DNA of 64,000 nt. It comes from Amphirosellinia nigrospora. Its lineage: Eukaryota; Ascomycota; Sordariomycetes; Xylariales; Xylariaceae. A program made the translations under genes and the position numbers. Positions within the stretch are counted from its first letter, which is position 1, and every line of letters begins with the position of its first letter. Shown here piece by piece: positions 35,428 to 47,249 of this stretch. Location of the stretch: positions 1,240,001 to 1,304,000 of the forward strand of contig SCHM01000005.1 in the NCBI GenBank assembly GCA_004123355.1, in the 5' to 3' direction. The notes beneath the pieces were generated by a model. That model was not told where the DNA came from and searched no databases. It saw nothing but the letters and a program-made list of their open reading frames with translations.

Positions 35428-35844
35428 ATTGTCGCATCGGATATGCCCGCTTGGTGCACAATAAGGATCAGAGTTACTTCAAATCACTACTCCCATGTTT
35501 TTAAACAGGTAGAAAAGAGGGAAGACTGGTTACCGCCCTCATACAAGTAGGTATCTAGCGTTTGCTTTTACTGCTGTGTTACGGCTGCTTGGAGCCAACT
35601 ACTTCCAAATGGAGTAAGACGACAGCGAGACATTATTACGGGACAACGGGTCCACAGCTGCCTAAGAGATCGGCGGACCGGCAGTTGCAGCTGCCATGGA
35701 CGTCACCCCAAATTCACACCGTCTTAGTTCGGCGCATGCCACTTAAGTCTCTCTGTTTGCGTTTCTTCCTCCACCTCTGTCCTACCAGTCACTCTTTAAC
35801 CAGCTGCCATTGAGGGCTGCAAAGCCCAGGACCTCCTTGTCACA
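35428..35844. promoter_or_regulatory. Divergent promoter region ALG10 / DHODH
   Basis: 417 bp between two divergent ATGs; the right half has CT-rich blocks near 35750-35800. No specific factor site is claimed. Confidence 0.5.
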
Positions 35845-37408
35845 ATGGCACCTCCACGCGCTGTATCCACGCGCGCCTTTTTCTTCGCGGCTACTCCCGT
35901 AGTGGCGGCTCGACGAGCTCCAAGACAGCTGCCGCGGATCTCCCAGCGCGCATCTTCAACATCTTCGACGACAGGCTCCTCGCTGCCATCTGGGGTTCGA
36001 ACCGCCGCATTCATAACGGGCTTGACTCTCTCTGGCGCCGCCGTATACATTTACACCACCGACACCCGCGCCTTCTTCCACCGCCACGTCATCCCGCCAC
36101 TACTACGATTTATCTACCCAGATGCAGAAGATGCCCATAATGCCGCCGTATCATCCATGAAAAACCTGTACAGCGTAAATCTCCACCCTCGAGAGAGGGC
36201 CTCAGCACTGGCTGCCAATGGCGGTCCTGATATCTCTGTTTCTGTATTCGGCACGCATCTTGCCAACCCAATTGCCATCTCCGCGGGGCTTGACAAGCAT
36301 GCTGAGATTCCTGATGCCCTATTTGCGCTTGGTGCCTCTGTCGTTGAGGTCGGAGGCTGTACACCACGGCCTCAAGAGGGAAACCCTAAGCCGCGCATGT
36401 TCCGCATCCCTGGTATTGACGGTCTCATCAACCGATACGGACTCAACTCGCGTGGTGCCGATAATATGGCCATGCGATTGAGGGAGCGCGTGCGGAGATT
36501 TGCGAAGACCGTGGGACTGGATGAGGCCAGTGTCTTGAACGGCGAAGCTGACGTGCCACCTGGAAGCTTGTTGCCTGGCCGGATGCTGTTGGTCCAGATC
36601 GCCAAGAACAAGGAGACTGACGAGAGCGATGTGGACGCCGTCGCGCAAGACTACGTCTACTGTGTTCAGCAGCTAGGGCGTTATGCTGATGTTCTAGTGG
36701 TCAACGTGAGCAGCCCCAACACGCCGGGCCTGCGTGACCTGCAGGCCGTCGGGCCCTCACGAAGCTTCTAAGCGCAGTAGTCGACGAGGCACAGAAGACA
36801 GACAGAAAAGTGAAGCCCAAGGTGATGGTCAAGGTCTCGCCGGACGAGGACGAAGACGCCCAGATGGAAGGCATTGTCCAGGCTGTATGGTCGAGCGGCG
36901 TTGATGGGGTCATCGTCGGAAACACCACGAAACGCCGAACTGGTATCATCCCCCGGGTGTCGGCATTACAACCACGGAGCAGATGACGTTGACGGAGACC
37001 GGTGGCTACTCGGGCCCTATGATGCTTGGGCGCACCGTCGATCTCGTCAAGCGATATAGGAAGATGCTGGACGGCCAATCATGGCGAGACCACGTTCAGG
37101 AGACGAGGGTGGCCGAGGAAGCGGTCGATGCCAGCATTGCTGGTATCGATGACATGATCACGGGAATACCAAAGGAAGGCCTGGCCAACAAATCGGCGAC
37201 CGTGAGCACCCCTGCCAAAGGTAATACGACGGAGCAAAAGGTCATATTTGCTACCGGTGGAATAACTAATGGGCGTGACGCACTGCGGGTGTTGAACGCT
37301 GGAGCGAGCATTGCCATGGTATACACTGGTCTCGTATATGGCGGCGCGGGTACCATTACTCGCATGAAAGATGAGATTAAGACGGAAGTCAATACACCCG
37401 AGGCGTGA
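35845..37408 (+). CDS. Dihydroorotate dehydrogenase, class 2, mitochondrial (two frame breaks)
   Basis: The N terminus is Arg/Ser/Ala-rich (mitochondrial targeting), followed by one membrane span near residues 52-72 (TAAFITGLTLSGAAVYIYTT), as in quinone-linked class 2 enzymes. The TIM barrel carries AISAGLDKHAEIPDALFALG, VEVGGCTPRPQEGNPKPRMF, NRYGLNSRGAD, VNVSSPNTPGLRDLQ (catalytic Ser region) and TETGGYSGPMMLGRT. It oxidises dihydroorotate to orotate in pyrimidine synthesis. The frame breaks at 36754-36756 (CCC, expected CCCC) and 36950-36954 (C5, expected C6); adding one C at each restores DEAQKTDRK and GIIPPGVGITT. A non-functional copy of such a gene is unlikely, so I read these as consensus errors. 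Confidence 0.93.
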
Positions 37409-37674
37409 GGTGACGCAGGAAGTGGGCGGGGTCTAATCGTGGATCAAAAACAAAAGCAAACGTGTACACCAATGCAAGTAGACATTAGATCATGGGATCC
37501 TGGGATTGGGGATCTTGTATACACTAGAATCACGGAATATCCACAACCAATTGGAGTTTTGAAGTCGGAATGAAATCTATTGGTATTTTTTTAATACAGG
37601 CTCGCCGTCCATGCACGCTGCTGTTGATGCGATAATGATGAACATCTCTCCACGCTCCAAGTTGGGGATCTGGC

Positions 37675-38568
37675 TTAGAAGGGCTGGGCAACCTGTTAGC
37701 AATGTTCCATGTAGTATTAGTGGGCTGAGTGGTTCTCTCACGTTATCTGAGGCCGGGATCTCCTTGATGTAGTGGCCACCGATCACGGGGATCTTCTGCA
37801 GGATGTCCTTCTGCACCTTAGGGATACCTGAGGCAAAGAAAATGACGGCGAAGAGAGCGACGCCACCGAAGTACCCCGTTTTGAAGCCGCTGTAGTTCTC
37901 GCTTGTCAGTGCTGCCTCCAGGTCAAGATAGCGAATGAATGAATCATGTACGAAAACAAATAGATGGGGTGCTTCATCAGTGGGTGGTGTTATTGTTCTC
38001 ACGGCCTGCTAGACAGGCTCTGAAGTAGCAATTACTTTCAAAAGTTGTAGACATCATATGAAGCGTGGACGACAGAGCACTTGCTCATTCTCTTCCGATC
38101 CCCTCATCTTTCATTTCCACCGATATTCGTGGGATTTGGGTGACGGAGTGGTTGCCGAGATTTGTGAGGTAGGGGTAGCCTTACAGTGAGGTGAGCTGCT
38201 TAGCCGACCATCCAGCAACGTTAGGCTGGTAGTGGTACCTGATTTGCATATCGTCGTTAGTCATCGGTTCCATCGCTCATCATTCAAAGCCCATCGTGAC
38301 CCGCCTCGCCTCGCCTCGCCGCGACAAAAACCCAGTGGCCATTCAAACTATGCATCGTCCTGGTCGTGATGATGCTTCCAGGGCGGTCGGCACTCACTTG
38401 GGTCCGTAGGGGCTCTTGTAGGACGGGATCTGGGCCCGGAGGATAGGAGACTGGAATGCATCGGATCAGCATTGGCACATTGCTCAAGGAAAGACGGGAT
38501 ATACTGCGTTGCCGAGGAAGCTCTTATATCAAGGACTGGAGAAGGGCCGGACTCACCTGAAAAACCAT
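37675..38568 (-). CDS. QCR10: QCR10, ubiquinol-cytochrome c reductase subunit 10
   Basis: Five exons: 38557-38568, 38398-38450, 38185-38238, 37742-37889 and 37675-37683. They join in phase to 91 residues. The product starts MVFQSPILRAQIPSYKSPYG and carries one membrane span (GGVALFAVIFFASGIP) followed by VIGGHYIKEIPASDN and a final PF. This matches fungal subunit 10 of respiratory complex III in the inner mitochondrial membrane. The first exon is only 12 nt and the last only 9 nt (CCC TTC TAA), so automatic prediction is likely to extend the ORF wrongly through both. No frame disruption is present. It is divergent from MED4. Confidence 0.88.
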
Positions 38569-38905
38569 AGTGACTGCGGATCGCAAGGTGAGAGTGGGAG
38601 GTCTCAATGGCACAGTGTTGGTTGGCTGGCGATTAAATATGTGACGATGCGAAGCTAGATGGAAGCTTGCGCGAGATTCTTGAGGCGTCGGACAAAGCCG
38701 GCATTGCCTCAGCCACCAAAGAGTGCCACACTACAACAATCAAGCCACACGTCCGATCTGACCCACCCTGTACCGATGGCAACCTCCAACTGCAATTGCT
38801 GAAATTAGGTACTTACATGGAGCATCAATAATACACAATAGCTTATGGGTTGCCGATTCTGAACACGACCGAGAACCCAACACGAACCAACCCGACATTT
38901 CCAAC
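38569..38905. promoter_or_regulatory. Divergent promoter region QCR10 / MED4
   Basis: 337 bp between divergent starts. No specific binding site is claimed. Confidence 0.5.
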
Positions 38906-40015
38906 ATGAATAAACAATTGGACACGTGCTTCGACCGCGTCGAGAAGGCACTGGGGACGCTAATCGACTCCATTGCCAAGTACAACCCCTCGACGAACCA
39001 AGTACAGGAACTGGGGAACGCGGACGCAGAGCTCTCTAGAGGACTACAAGACCGTACGCATACCTCTCTCTCTACCTACTCAATCTTCATCAAACACTGG
39101 AGATAGAGCCCCCGCTGACAACATGCAGTGCAAACCCACCAATTCAACTACCAGCGGATCCAGGACCTGCGCGCCTCGACCGCCCGGTACGACACTCAGA
39201 TCAAGGACACGCTGCGTCTACTAGCCAACACACGGAAGGAACTCGTCAACTCCTCCGCCACCATCTTCCCCGAGGGCCCGAGCCACGAGATCCGATACGA
39301 CGAACTCCTAAGCTACGCGCGGCGCATCAGCAAGACGACCATCCCGCCCGTCGGCGCAGTGAACGCCATCTCCGCCCTGGCAGACTCCCACAGGCAAAGG
39401 GCCCAGGCGAGGCCGCCAGCGCGCCCGAGACAGCGGCCACGACGCCCGCCGGCGGGACCCCGAACGGCGCCACACCACAACCGCAGACCCTCTCCTACCC
39501 GCGCCACAAACGGCGACTCGTCCCAACTGACAACCACCACGACGGGGACGGACCTGCCCGAGCCCCTGGCGATCTTCCTGAACCCGCACAGCACGTACAC
39601 CTTCGTGCCGTGGCCTAGCGAGGAGCAGGTCCGGCACGGGGCCATCGCGTCGCTGGCGTACATGGCAGAGCAGGGGATCGAGGCTGAGGGCTACGACCCA
39701 GAGGGAAAAGGCGCAACAAGAGCGCGAGCGAGGAGCGACGGGCTGCCGAGGACCGCGAGCGCACCGAGCGAGAAGACAAGGAGCGTCGGATGCGCGAGGA
39801 GCAGGCCGCGCCCGCGCCGAGCGCGAGCGGGTCCGCGAGAAGGAACAGGAGGAGGCCTGGAGGCGCGCGAGCGTCTCTGGAGGCGCCGGTGGTGCGGCAG
39901 CTGGTTCTGGTCCGCCGCCGCCGCCACCGCCCCTGCCGCCCCTGCGCAACCGCAGACCCAGCCCAAGGCGCAGTTTCAGTTCATGGGGGATGATGATGAC
40001 GACGACGATGACTGA
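38906..40015 (+). CDS. MED4: Mediator complex subunit 4 (MED4), frame broken in the low-complexity C-terminal half
   Basis: Exon 1 (38906-39053) encodes CFDRVEKALGTLIDSIAKYN and joins after intron 39054-39128 to LQTHQFNYQRIQDLRAST. Then come IKDTLRLLANTRKELVNS and YDELLSYARRISKTTIPPVG, the conserved Med4 core, with two helical coiled-coil segments. Downstream, ATFIFLNPHS-like sequence near 39570 (FLNPHSTYTFVPWPSEEQ) and a charged tail (GDDDDDDDD at the end) follow. Between 39390 and 39960 the coding frame shifts three or four times in GC-rich runs. This is consistent with missing bases, since an Ala/Pro linker and a Glu/Arg-rich helix appear when each is bridged. Med4 sits in the Mediator middle module. 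Confidence 0.85.
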
Positions 40016-40383
40016 GCGTGTTACGGAATCAGTCACAGCATTATACCAGTCGCACCGTCGGAGAGGTATACTTTGGCACGGCATAAAGTAAACACCGAGA
40101 ACCAGCAAGTATTTTAAGCGCTTTCACAGCCAAAGATTGGTACCCTCGAGTATTCTAGTGCATTAGATCATGCGACATTCATCTAGTCTTGGCATATAGC
40201 AACACGCAACGATTGTTCGCAGTTACGGTGGCCAAAAATGAATAGCAAAAAAGAATAAGTCTATACCATTAGAAACTCAGTTTTTATGGTCATACAGTCT
40301 ATAATACATGTAACCCAATTAATGACATGTGGAGGTGACACCAGGTATCCCCCGCTTGCGGCTAGTCTGTACTGTCAGAGTAC
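40016..40383. other. 3' region between convergent MED4 and TM9 genes
   Basis: No coding signal seen; the stretch is AT-rich around 40230-40330. Confidence 0.6.
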
Positions 40384-42386
40384 CTAGTCGATCTTGATGG
40401 AGCCGTAGATCTTCCTTACAAACCACCAGCTTGAGAAGAATCCGATCGACCCTAGTAAATATGTTAGCTTTCCGCTGCTCAAACCGTTTAGTGGTGTGGA
40501 GACATACCCGTTAGTATAAAAAAGAGGAACGACAACAGGGCGCTGTATCCGATGTACAACACGGTGCCAGACAATCCGCCGAGGGAGAGCTTGCTGATGA
40601 GGTAGATGAGCGCGTTGACGAAGATGTAGCCCGCGCTCGTGCCAGCCGCGAGGAAAGCACGCCATTGCCAGTGATAGTTCTCTGCGCAGAGCAGGAAGTA
40701 GACCATCAGCACGGTGACGGCCGCACAAGTGATGATCATGAGGCCATAACATAGGAATAGGAACCCGAACATGTAGTAGATCTTGCTGAACCAGATTGAA
40801 CTCATGATGAAGTAGAGCTCAACGAAGATGGCGCCAAAGGGGAGGATACCGACGAGCAGCATACTGGGGATGGGCTTGAGATAAGTTGTCGAGGGCGGGA
40901 TCTGGCGTGGGATCTGGTTGGTGCGGACCGGGGCTCGAGCGCCTTTGCGCGGAATCCTAACCAAGAACCGGCGACGGACAGAGGTATGGAGACGATGAAC
41001 CAGATGGCAATAATGACGAGCATAGTAGTGAATGGAACAGCTCCCGCAGCACCATTAGCCCACAAGAACAGGTTGAGGATGAAGAAAGTTGAGAAAACAA
41101 TGCCAGGCACGAGTAGTGGGGTCGACGCGATATTCAACTTCCACTGCTCTCCATTCATCGATTTGTAGGTTCGAGCCGAGACATAGCCTCCAACAAAGCT
41201 TAGAAGTGTATACAAGAATACCATGATGGTGCCGAGAGAGCCACGATTGGACGGGGAGAGGAAACCAAGCAGGGCGAAGCAAATGGTGAATCCGGTCATA
41301 GCGAAAAGCTGAGCGCCGTTGCCAAGCAAAACTGATAGCAGTAGGGGATGAGCTGGCGTTCGGAAAACATCCCGTGAACCAGTTTCCAACCAGAGTCTTC
41401 CTGTACGCCATCCTCTAGACCATCCGCGCCTGAAAGATCGTCCAGGTTGATCTGATCCAGCCGGTTGTATCTCGCAATATCCTTTCTAAGCGCTCGGAAA
41501 AGGACAGATGCGACTGTGATGGTAAGGAAGACTACCACCACAGCTGAGTTAATGAGAGAGAACCAGTGGATCTTGGGGTCAATCACGTGTAGGTATTTGT
41601 CCCAACGGGTAGCCCAAGCGGTAGGAGACTCTCTCCAGTAAACGCTGTAAGTGAAAGTGACATCGGTTATATGATCCACATCCTCGGAGAGCACGACAGG
41701 GGCAACGTCATCGCTCATGCAATCTAGATTGCCCTCTGCTGAAGGGTAGGCTTTAGATGACGGCTCGACAACAGCGCCCACGACCCTAAGCTGGTTTTCA
41801 TGCCCACGAACTTTATGGTATTCGATGATGATGTCGTAGTGATTGTTGAAGAAGGTTGGTCCTTCGGCGGCGGCCGAAATCTGGCCGAGGGCGAAGCCGG
41901 GACTGTAAAAGTTGGTGTCGGTCAGTTCGTCGTAGAGGTTCTGGCCAGCCGGCAACCCATCCACCAGCCAATTCAGGGCAAAGCCCTTCATTATTCGAGT
42001 GTTGACGAAATGAGCCGACTCCGTGTCGTACTGGGCCGAGCACAGCTTAACGCAGGTGTCGTTCCGTGCCATTTTCAGGTTAAAGGGCGAGGTCATTATG
42101 CGATCGCCAAATAGAATGCTCCCCAGACTCTCGGACACGTACTGGGGGCCGCCCTCAGGCACGCAAAACTTAAATTTGGGTCATAGTGGTCGTATGACAA
42201 GACGGAATGAAGACGGAAATCTCTGGCGGCTACCGGCTTAATGCTATTGACGTAGAGGGGGACGGGTTCGCCAGGCTCGTAGGATTTGGGCGCGACGCCG
42301 GGTAGGTAAAAGGCGGCTGTGAGTTGTGGCAAGGCTAGGAGCGCCGACACGAGCGCCGTCGTCGGCGCAATCGGTGATGGCTTCAT
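40384..42386 (-). CDS. TM9SF/EMP70 (nonaspanin) endomembrane protein, three frame breaks
   Basis: The start is taken at the ATG at 42386 rather than the upstream TTG. A signal peptide (VSALLALPQLTAAFYLPG) is followed by the luminal domain (EPVPLYVNSIKP, YVSESLGSILFGDRI, CVKLCSAQYD, YSVYWRESPTAWATRWDKYL), then about nine membrane helices (HWFSLINSAVVVVFLTITVA, AMTGFTICFALLGFLSPSNR, WLGFRAKA, MLLVGILPFGAIFVELYFIM). A GT-AG intron near 40440-40510 precedes the last exon, ending GSIGFFSSWWFVRKIYGSIK-ID, the family tail with its C-terminal KxD-type sorting signal. Frame moves at about 42170, 41366 and 40950 each fit a missing base. The family acts in Golgi/endosome sorting. Confidence 0.9.
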
Positions 42387-43122
42387 ATTCCGGGGGGTTC
42401 TTTTCGCGTTTAGCAAACTAAGGAGCCGTTAGTATCGCAAATAGCGCAGGAAATTCGAGAAAGGAAAAGGGGAGCACCAGCTAATATCAGCCCAACGGGG
42501 CAGGGAGACGCTACGGAAGAGATAAGGTTATCCCAAACTCACATACGTCAAAGTGCGTAGGCAGATGCGCAATACTAGGGACAGAGAGATGGCAGCGCGG
42601 CGCAGTCTCGCGCTACTGTTAGAAGCCCAGTCCGGCAGAAGAACAGAGAACAAAGCCTCATATAGCGTGAGGTATATGAATTCAACAAGCCGATGTTTAC
42701 GTGCGTAAGTAGATGGTGTGGCCGGGACTTATTCGAAGGTCGAAGCTGACGTTGCACTTCCAAGCAGAGGATATCATTTGTTCAGGAAAGATGCAGCACA
42801 ATGCAGTACAAAGGTATGCAGGCAGAGCTTCGATGAGCAGGGGCACCCCTGTCATCACTAAATTCGGCAACCGTCAATGATTGGACCTACCTGGTCAGGT
42901 AATAATCATATATCTGATAACTTGATACTATCCAGCCTTTATTCGCATATTATGTCTCTACGCAAAGCCGCCTCACCCGTGTTTTTGTCTTATCCTCTTA
43001 TCTATCCTCTTATCATTGATGATTAGATTATAATTTTTTGAAGCCGTCAACTTAGGTACCATCCCAAGAGGTGTCTTCCTCAGTTTTACCCAACATCGCC
43101 ATATCAAACCCTCAACTGCGGC
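42387..43122. promoter_or_regulatory. Divergent promoter region TM9 / LCP5
   Basis: 736 bp between divergent starts with no gene seen. The right part (about 42960-43040) has AT-rich blocks. Confidence 0.5.
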
Positions 43123-44225
43123 ATGGCGGCTGCGATCACCCTGCCAGCATTGCTGGATTCCCTCACCAGTTCATTGGCCTCGGCAAGTGAAGCAACCCGA
43201 AACTGGCCGGCATAGACTCGACCGAAAATGGCGTCTCACTTCTCGACGTGAAGAACGAACTTCTGCTATCCTACCTACAGAATCTAGTCTTTCTGATATT
43301 AATGAAAATACGAAATTCGAAGAATGGCGAAGACTCGGCCGAAGATTCAGACGCTGTTGTCAAAAAATTGGTTGAGCTACGACTATACCTAGACAGGGGT
43401 GTGCGTCCGCTGGAAGAGCGGCTGCGCTTCCAGCTTGACAAGATTATCCGCGCGGCCGACGACGCAGATCGGAAAGAGAGAATGGCAGAGGAGGCCCATG
43501 ACGATGAGTCGGACTCTGAATCCGAAGATGGTTCCGACGATGACGAGGACAAGGACAACAGCAAGGCGCGGAGCCAATCGGACGCTAAGCAGGGTCCCTT
43601 GTTTTCCAACTTCTCAGCGCCCGTGTCGGTCGGTATGGCCGCCGCCACCCAAGACAAGACGGGCGTCTACCGACCGCCCAAGATCACACCAACCGTCATG
43701 CCCACCACCGAACGACGAGAGCGGACGGAGCGCCGGCCGATGAAGTCGGCGACGATCAATGAATACATCGCAGACGAGCTGTCAACCGCCCCGTCTGCCC
43801 TTCCCAGCGTAGGATCCAACGTGGTGTTCGGTGGCAGGAAAGTGAAGACGGCGTCGGAGCGCGAGGAGGAGCAGCGCCGCCGCGAGTTTGAGGAGGCCAA
43901 TTTCGTCCGACTGCCCAAGGACAGCAAGAAGCAGCGCGCCGAGAAGAGCAGACTCGAGCGCCGCAGTGCAAAGATGAGCTTTGGTGGAGAGGAATGGCGA
44001 GACCTCGGCGAAGGCGTCGACCGCATCGACAAGTTGACGAGGAGGAAGGAGGGCGGCGGAAGGAGTACTAAGGCCCTGCTCGAGATGAGTCGTAAGAGAG
44101 GTCGCGACACGACTGATAGCGGCCGTGGAAGTGGTCTAAATAGCGACACCAGGGAAATCGGTGAACGATTTAGTAAGAAAGTCAAGGTTATGGAAGGGGG
44201 AAGGAGAGATCGTGGCAAGCGGTAA
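43123..44225 (+). CDS. LCP5/neuroguidin-like U3 snoRNP (Sas10/Utp3 family) protein
   Basis: The ATG at 43123 (MAAAITLPALLDSLTSSLAS) reads to 43196-43198, where CCC should be CCCC. With one more C the frame continues into KLAGIDSTENGVSLLDVKNE and then stays open to TAA at 44223. The Sas10/Utp3 region is LLLSYLQNLVFLILMKIR and LVELRLYLDRGVRPLEERL. An acidic block (about 43500-43560) and the C-terminal Sas10 region (RRSAKMSFGGEEWRDLGEG, TRRKEGGG, GRDTTDSGRGSGLNSD) follow. The basic tail fits a nucleolar protein. Family members act in early 18S rRNA processing. Length is about 367 residues. Confidence 0.87.
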
Positions 44226-44687
44226 TTTCATGCAGAGACATTGCGCACATACTAATGAAAAGCATCACAATCAAATTCATGCTTGCTTTAGAATAATGAT
44301 TGTATTTTGGACGTTGGATCGCTAGTCATACTCGTACAAGAACACCAAAGACGTCCAGTTCAACCCCTTCTTTTCGGTCATTAGAGGGTACGTTGCCATC
44401 AATGCAATCGCCCTTCCCCCAGTGCGAAATAATCCCGATGAACCCCACCATTATCTATAGCACGACCTATTCCTTCGTTTTGAGTAGTTTTCACAAATGC
44501 GTTATTTTATCGGCTCAGTTAGCCGTACACTTCAACATACACTTTCCAGGCGGCTCGCACACCTCACATCTGTGAACATCTCAAGATCCTAGTTCGCAGA
44601 TTCCAATACATATTTATTCCAACGTGCCCACTCTACTCCAACGTAGCCGTTGACCCACCCGTCGAACTTCATTTACTATTCACGGGT
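44226..44687. other. 3' region between convergent LCP5 and flavin monooxygenase
   Basis: No supported gene; one 91-codon ORF (44300-44575) has no recognisable feature. Confidence 0.55.
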
Positions 44688-46847
44688 TTAGAAACTCCGG
44701 CCGACGTCCGGATTGTCCGCCCCCTGGCTCAGGCCCATGCCGTTCCGAATTTGCTCCTCTTTCTCCACGATGTGCTTGGGTAGCACGAGGTTGAGGCCAA
44801 AAAACACGAACAAGACCCACTTCCACCTGAAGGGGTTGAACGCGACACAGAAGGTGAACCACCAGATGAGCTCGAGGTACGTGAAGAAATCGAAGGCACC
44901 CGTCGGCGCGAACGCTTTTAAGACTTTCGTCATGTCGATCCAGCGCTCCATCCAGAATGTTGAAGGGCGCGTGAGCGGGTCGATGAGAAACATGAGAAGA
45001 ATACGCGTATATATTCCGATGTGCCAATTCCCTACGGTACCGATACCGCTTACACTGTAGGGCTTAGAGTCAGCTATCACCATTTAAAGTGTGATTTGTG
45101 AAGGTTTCGGGAGCTTCCAGACATGATCTTATCCCCAAAGAGACATGTGATTCTCTAAAGGCTGCTAAAATAAGAAGAAAATAGCTCTGGGGGTTACGCA
45201 CAAGGTACAGTTGATCGCAGAGATAGAGGGATGTTGTGTCGGGAACGTCTGGAGATACCAATTCGGCGGGCCGCTATTTTGTAAAGGTTAGCTTTTTGTA
45301 GAGTGAAGAGTGCGATACTTAAGAGTTGATTCTCGCCACTAGGCGCTGTCTTGGCCCAAGAAATCTCGTACTAGGATTGATCAGAAGAAAATGGCTTCAA
45401 AAATTACTCACTAGGGCTCTTGGAACGAGTCCTCCGGGAGGAAGTCGAGCTGCGGGCGTTTATAGCCCGTGGCCATTACCAGCATGTCGCCTGGGATATC
45501 AACCTTCTTACCAGGGCCACCCTTAGGCACACCCTTGTCGCGTTTGTTGACGAATACACCACCCTCATGAAAGGATTCGATATCACATCTTATCCATTCA
45601 GCTGCGCCGGATCGGAGTTTGGTCATCACGTCTGAATTGACCATTGGAGTATCTGTGAAAATCCCCTTAGAATCAGGTGCGATGTCTCGTAGATCGCGAT
45701 AGAAGTATCTCTTCAGAAGCCGCTCCGGAATCCATGAAAAGGGCGTCTCTTGGCCCCAGATGTTCAAGGACAGGAGAACATCGACGATTATGTTGCGGGG
45801 AATGATCCATTTGTCGCTTGGTGTAGAGAGTCAGCATATGCCATTGAGATAACTTTTCCCACAAGTGTGAAAAATGTATTCTGGAGTTCTAACCTGCGAG
45901 ATAAGATGTACACTTTCTTTGCACCCTCTGCGAAGGCACTGCAATATTCAGAGTTAGTTTAAAGGCAGTTTTGACAGGGGTTTCTGTGGGTTTTAGAAGC
46001 TTCAAGATACTCTTTTGTACTAAAAGTTGCCCAAGAAAGAGGGAAATAGCATCGAAGATTACTCACTATTCGAGAGCTTCCACCGCACTCGCACCTCCTC
46101 CAATAACAATCATAGTTTTCCCCTCGACATCAACACTATCACACTGTTAGTCGTTGCGTATCTACCAATTACAATCAGGCATAGGTAACTCACCCTGTCA
46201 GTCGACTAGAGTGATACACAGGTTTCTGAAAGCTTTCGATCCCATCCATGTGTGGCATTTTAGGGTCGCCACAGGTACCAATAGCGGCAATGATGCCATC
46301 GAAGCGGCCATTCGCGGTGTTATTGATGATCCAGCGGCCTTGGTCATCTTTATACACCTTTTCGACCCTCGTTTCAAACTTCGTCCGTGTATCAAGTCCA
46401 TACTTCTCCCAGACGTGTCTAACCTGGCTTAGAATCTGCTGCCGATCGGGGTATCCGCGGTCCCACTGAACTGAAGGGTGAAATCTAAACATGGCGGAGT
46501 GAATTTGTAAGCTGGATGTAGTGTTGACATTCTGTGAGACAGAATTAGCGCATCAATTCTTTCCAAGTCTAAGTTTCACTCTGGCTACTGACACTCCATA
46601 TGCCTCCCAAGTTCTTCCTCGTGCCCGCCTCGAATACAACTACGTCGAATCCATGACCAATGCAATGGGCTGCTGCCGAAACGCCAGTGATGCCAGCACC
46701 AATGATAGCGATTTTCGGTCTTCCAAGACGTGCACTAGGCGGGAGAGGAGTAGGCGCAAATACAATATTGGCCAACCATTGGAAAATCTGGAAGGCGAAT
46801 AAGAAAGGGTGGAAGATTGGATTATGGAGATGAGTCTGGGAACCCAT
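44688..46847 (-). CDS. FAD-dependent monooxygenase (FMO-like) with C-terminal membrane segments
   Basis: The start is MGSQTH at 46847. A hydrophobic N-terminal segment is followed by the FAD Rossmann motif IAIIGAGITGVSAA and FEAGTRKNLGGIWS, then FRFHPSVQWDRGYPDRQQI. A second nucleotide-binding motif, GKTMIVIGGGASAVEALE (about 46080-46135), and the late motif MLVMATGYKRPQLDFLPED follow. The last exon (44688-45083) has VGNWHIGIYTRILLMFLIDP and a hydrophobic pair around YLELIWWFTFCVAFNP and KWVLFVFFGLNLVLP, suggesting membrane association. Several introns separate the pieces (near 46500, 46190-46130, 45990-45850, 45400-45290, 45230-45070); not every junction was checked. The family oxygenates N, S or ketone centres using NADPH. 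Confidence 0.8.
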
Positions 46848-47249
46848 CTTGAATCCGTGGGGAATTGAGCGTGGGATTGGGGAGCAAAACTTAAATCAGT
46901 GAAGAATTGAGAAGGAAGGTGAACAGCCGGATTGGTATCATGTATTATAATGTCTCCGTGGTAGGTAGCTATCAACAGGATCTAGCATACTACTTACCTA
47001 GGTAAAGTCGATTGACACCCCTGTCAGGTACTGATGACATCACTCAGCGTTCTATGTCATCGTCACAATATGCTTCCGTTTTTGCATGTGATTGAGACTA
47101 ATAACGCACGGGCCATAGGACTACCCAGATCAGGTACCCGCTCGGTAGCAGGCCGCATCGTGATCCCACAAGCATGCCGTCTCCTTTAGCAACACATATG
47201 TACCATTCTATATTACTAAATTCATGTGTCTGTTTGTACACATGACCTT
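46848..47249. other. Promoter of flavin monooxygenase and 3' flank of the AAA+ gene
   Basis: 402 bp without a supported gene. Confidence 0.55.

Noticed and set aside
35845-37408. Calling the dihydroorotate dehydrogenase a pseudogene.
   Set aside because: Only two single-base contractions in C runs interrupt it, every catalytic region is conserved, and the gene is normally essential; consensus error is more likely.
39308-40108. 266-codon minus-strand ORF over the MED4 gene.
   Set aside because: It is the antisense shadow of a GC-rich Ala/Pro/Arg-coding stretch; MED4 on the plus strand has clear family motifs.
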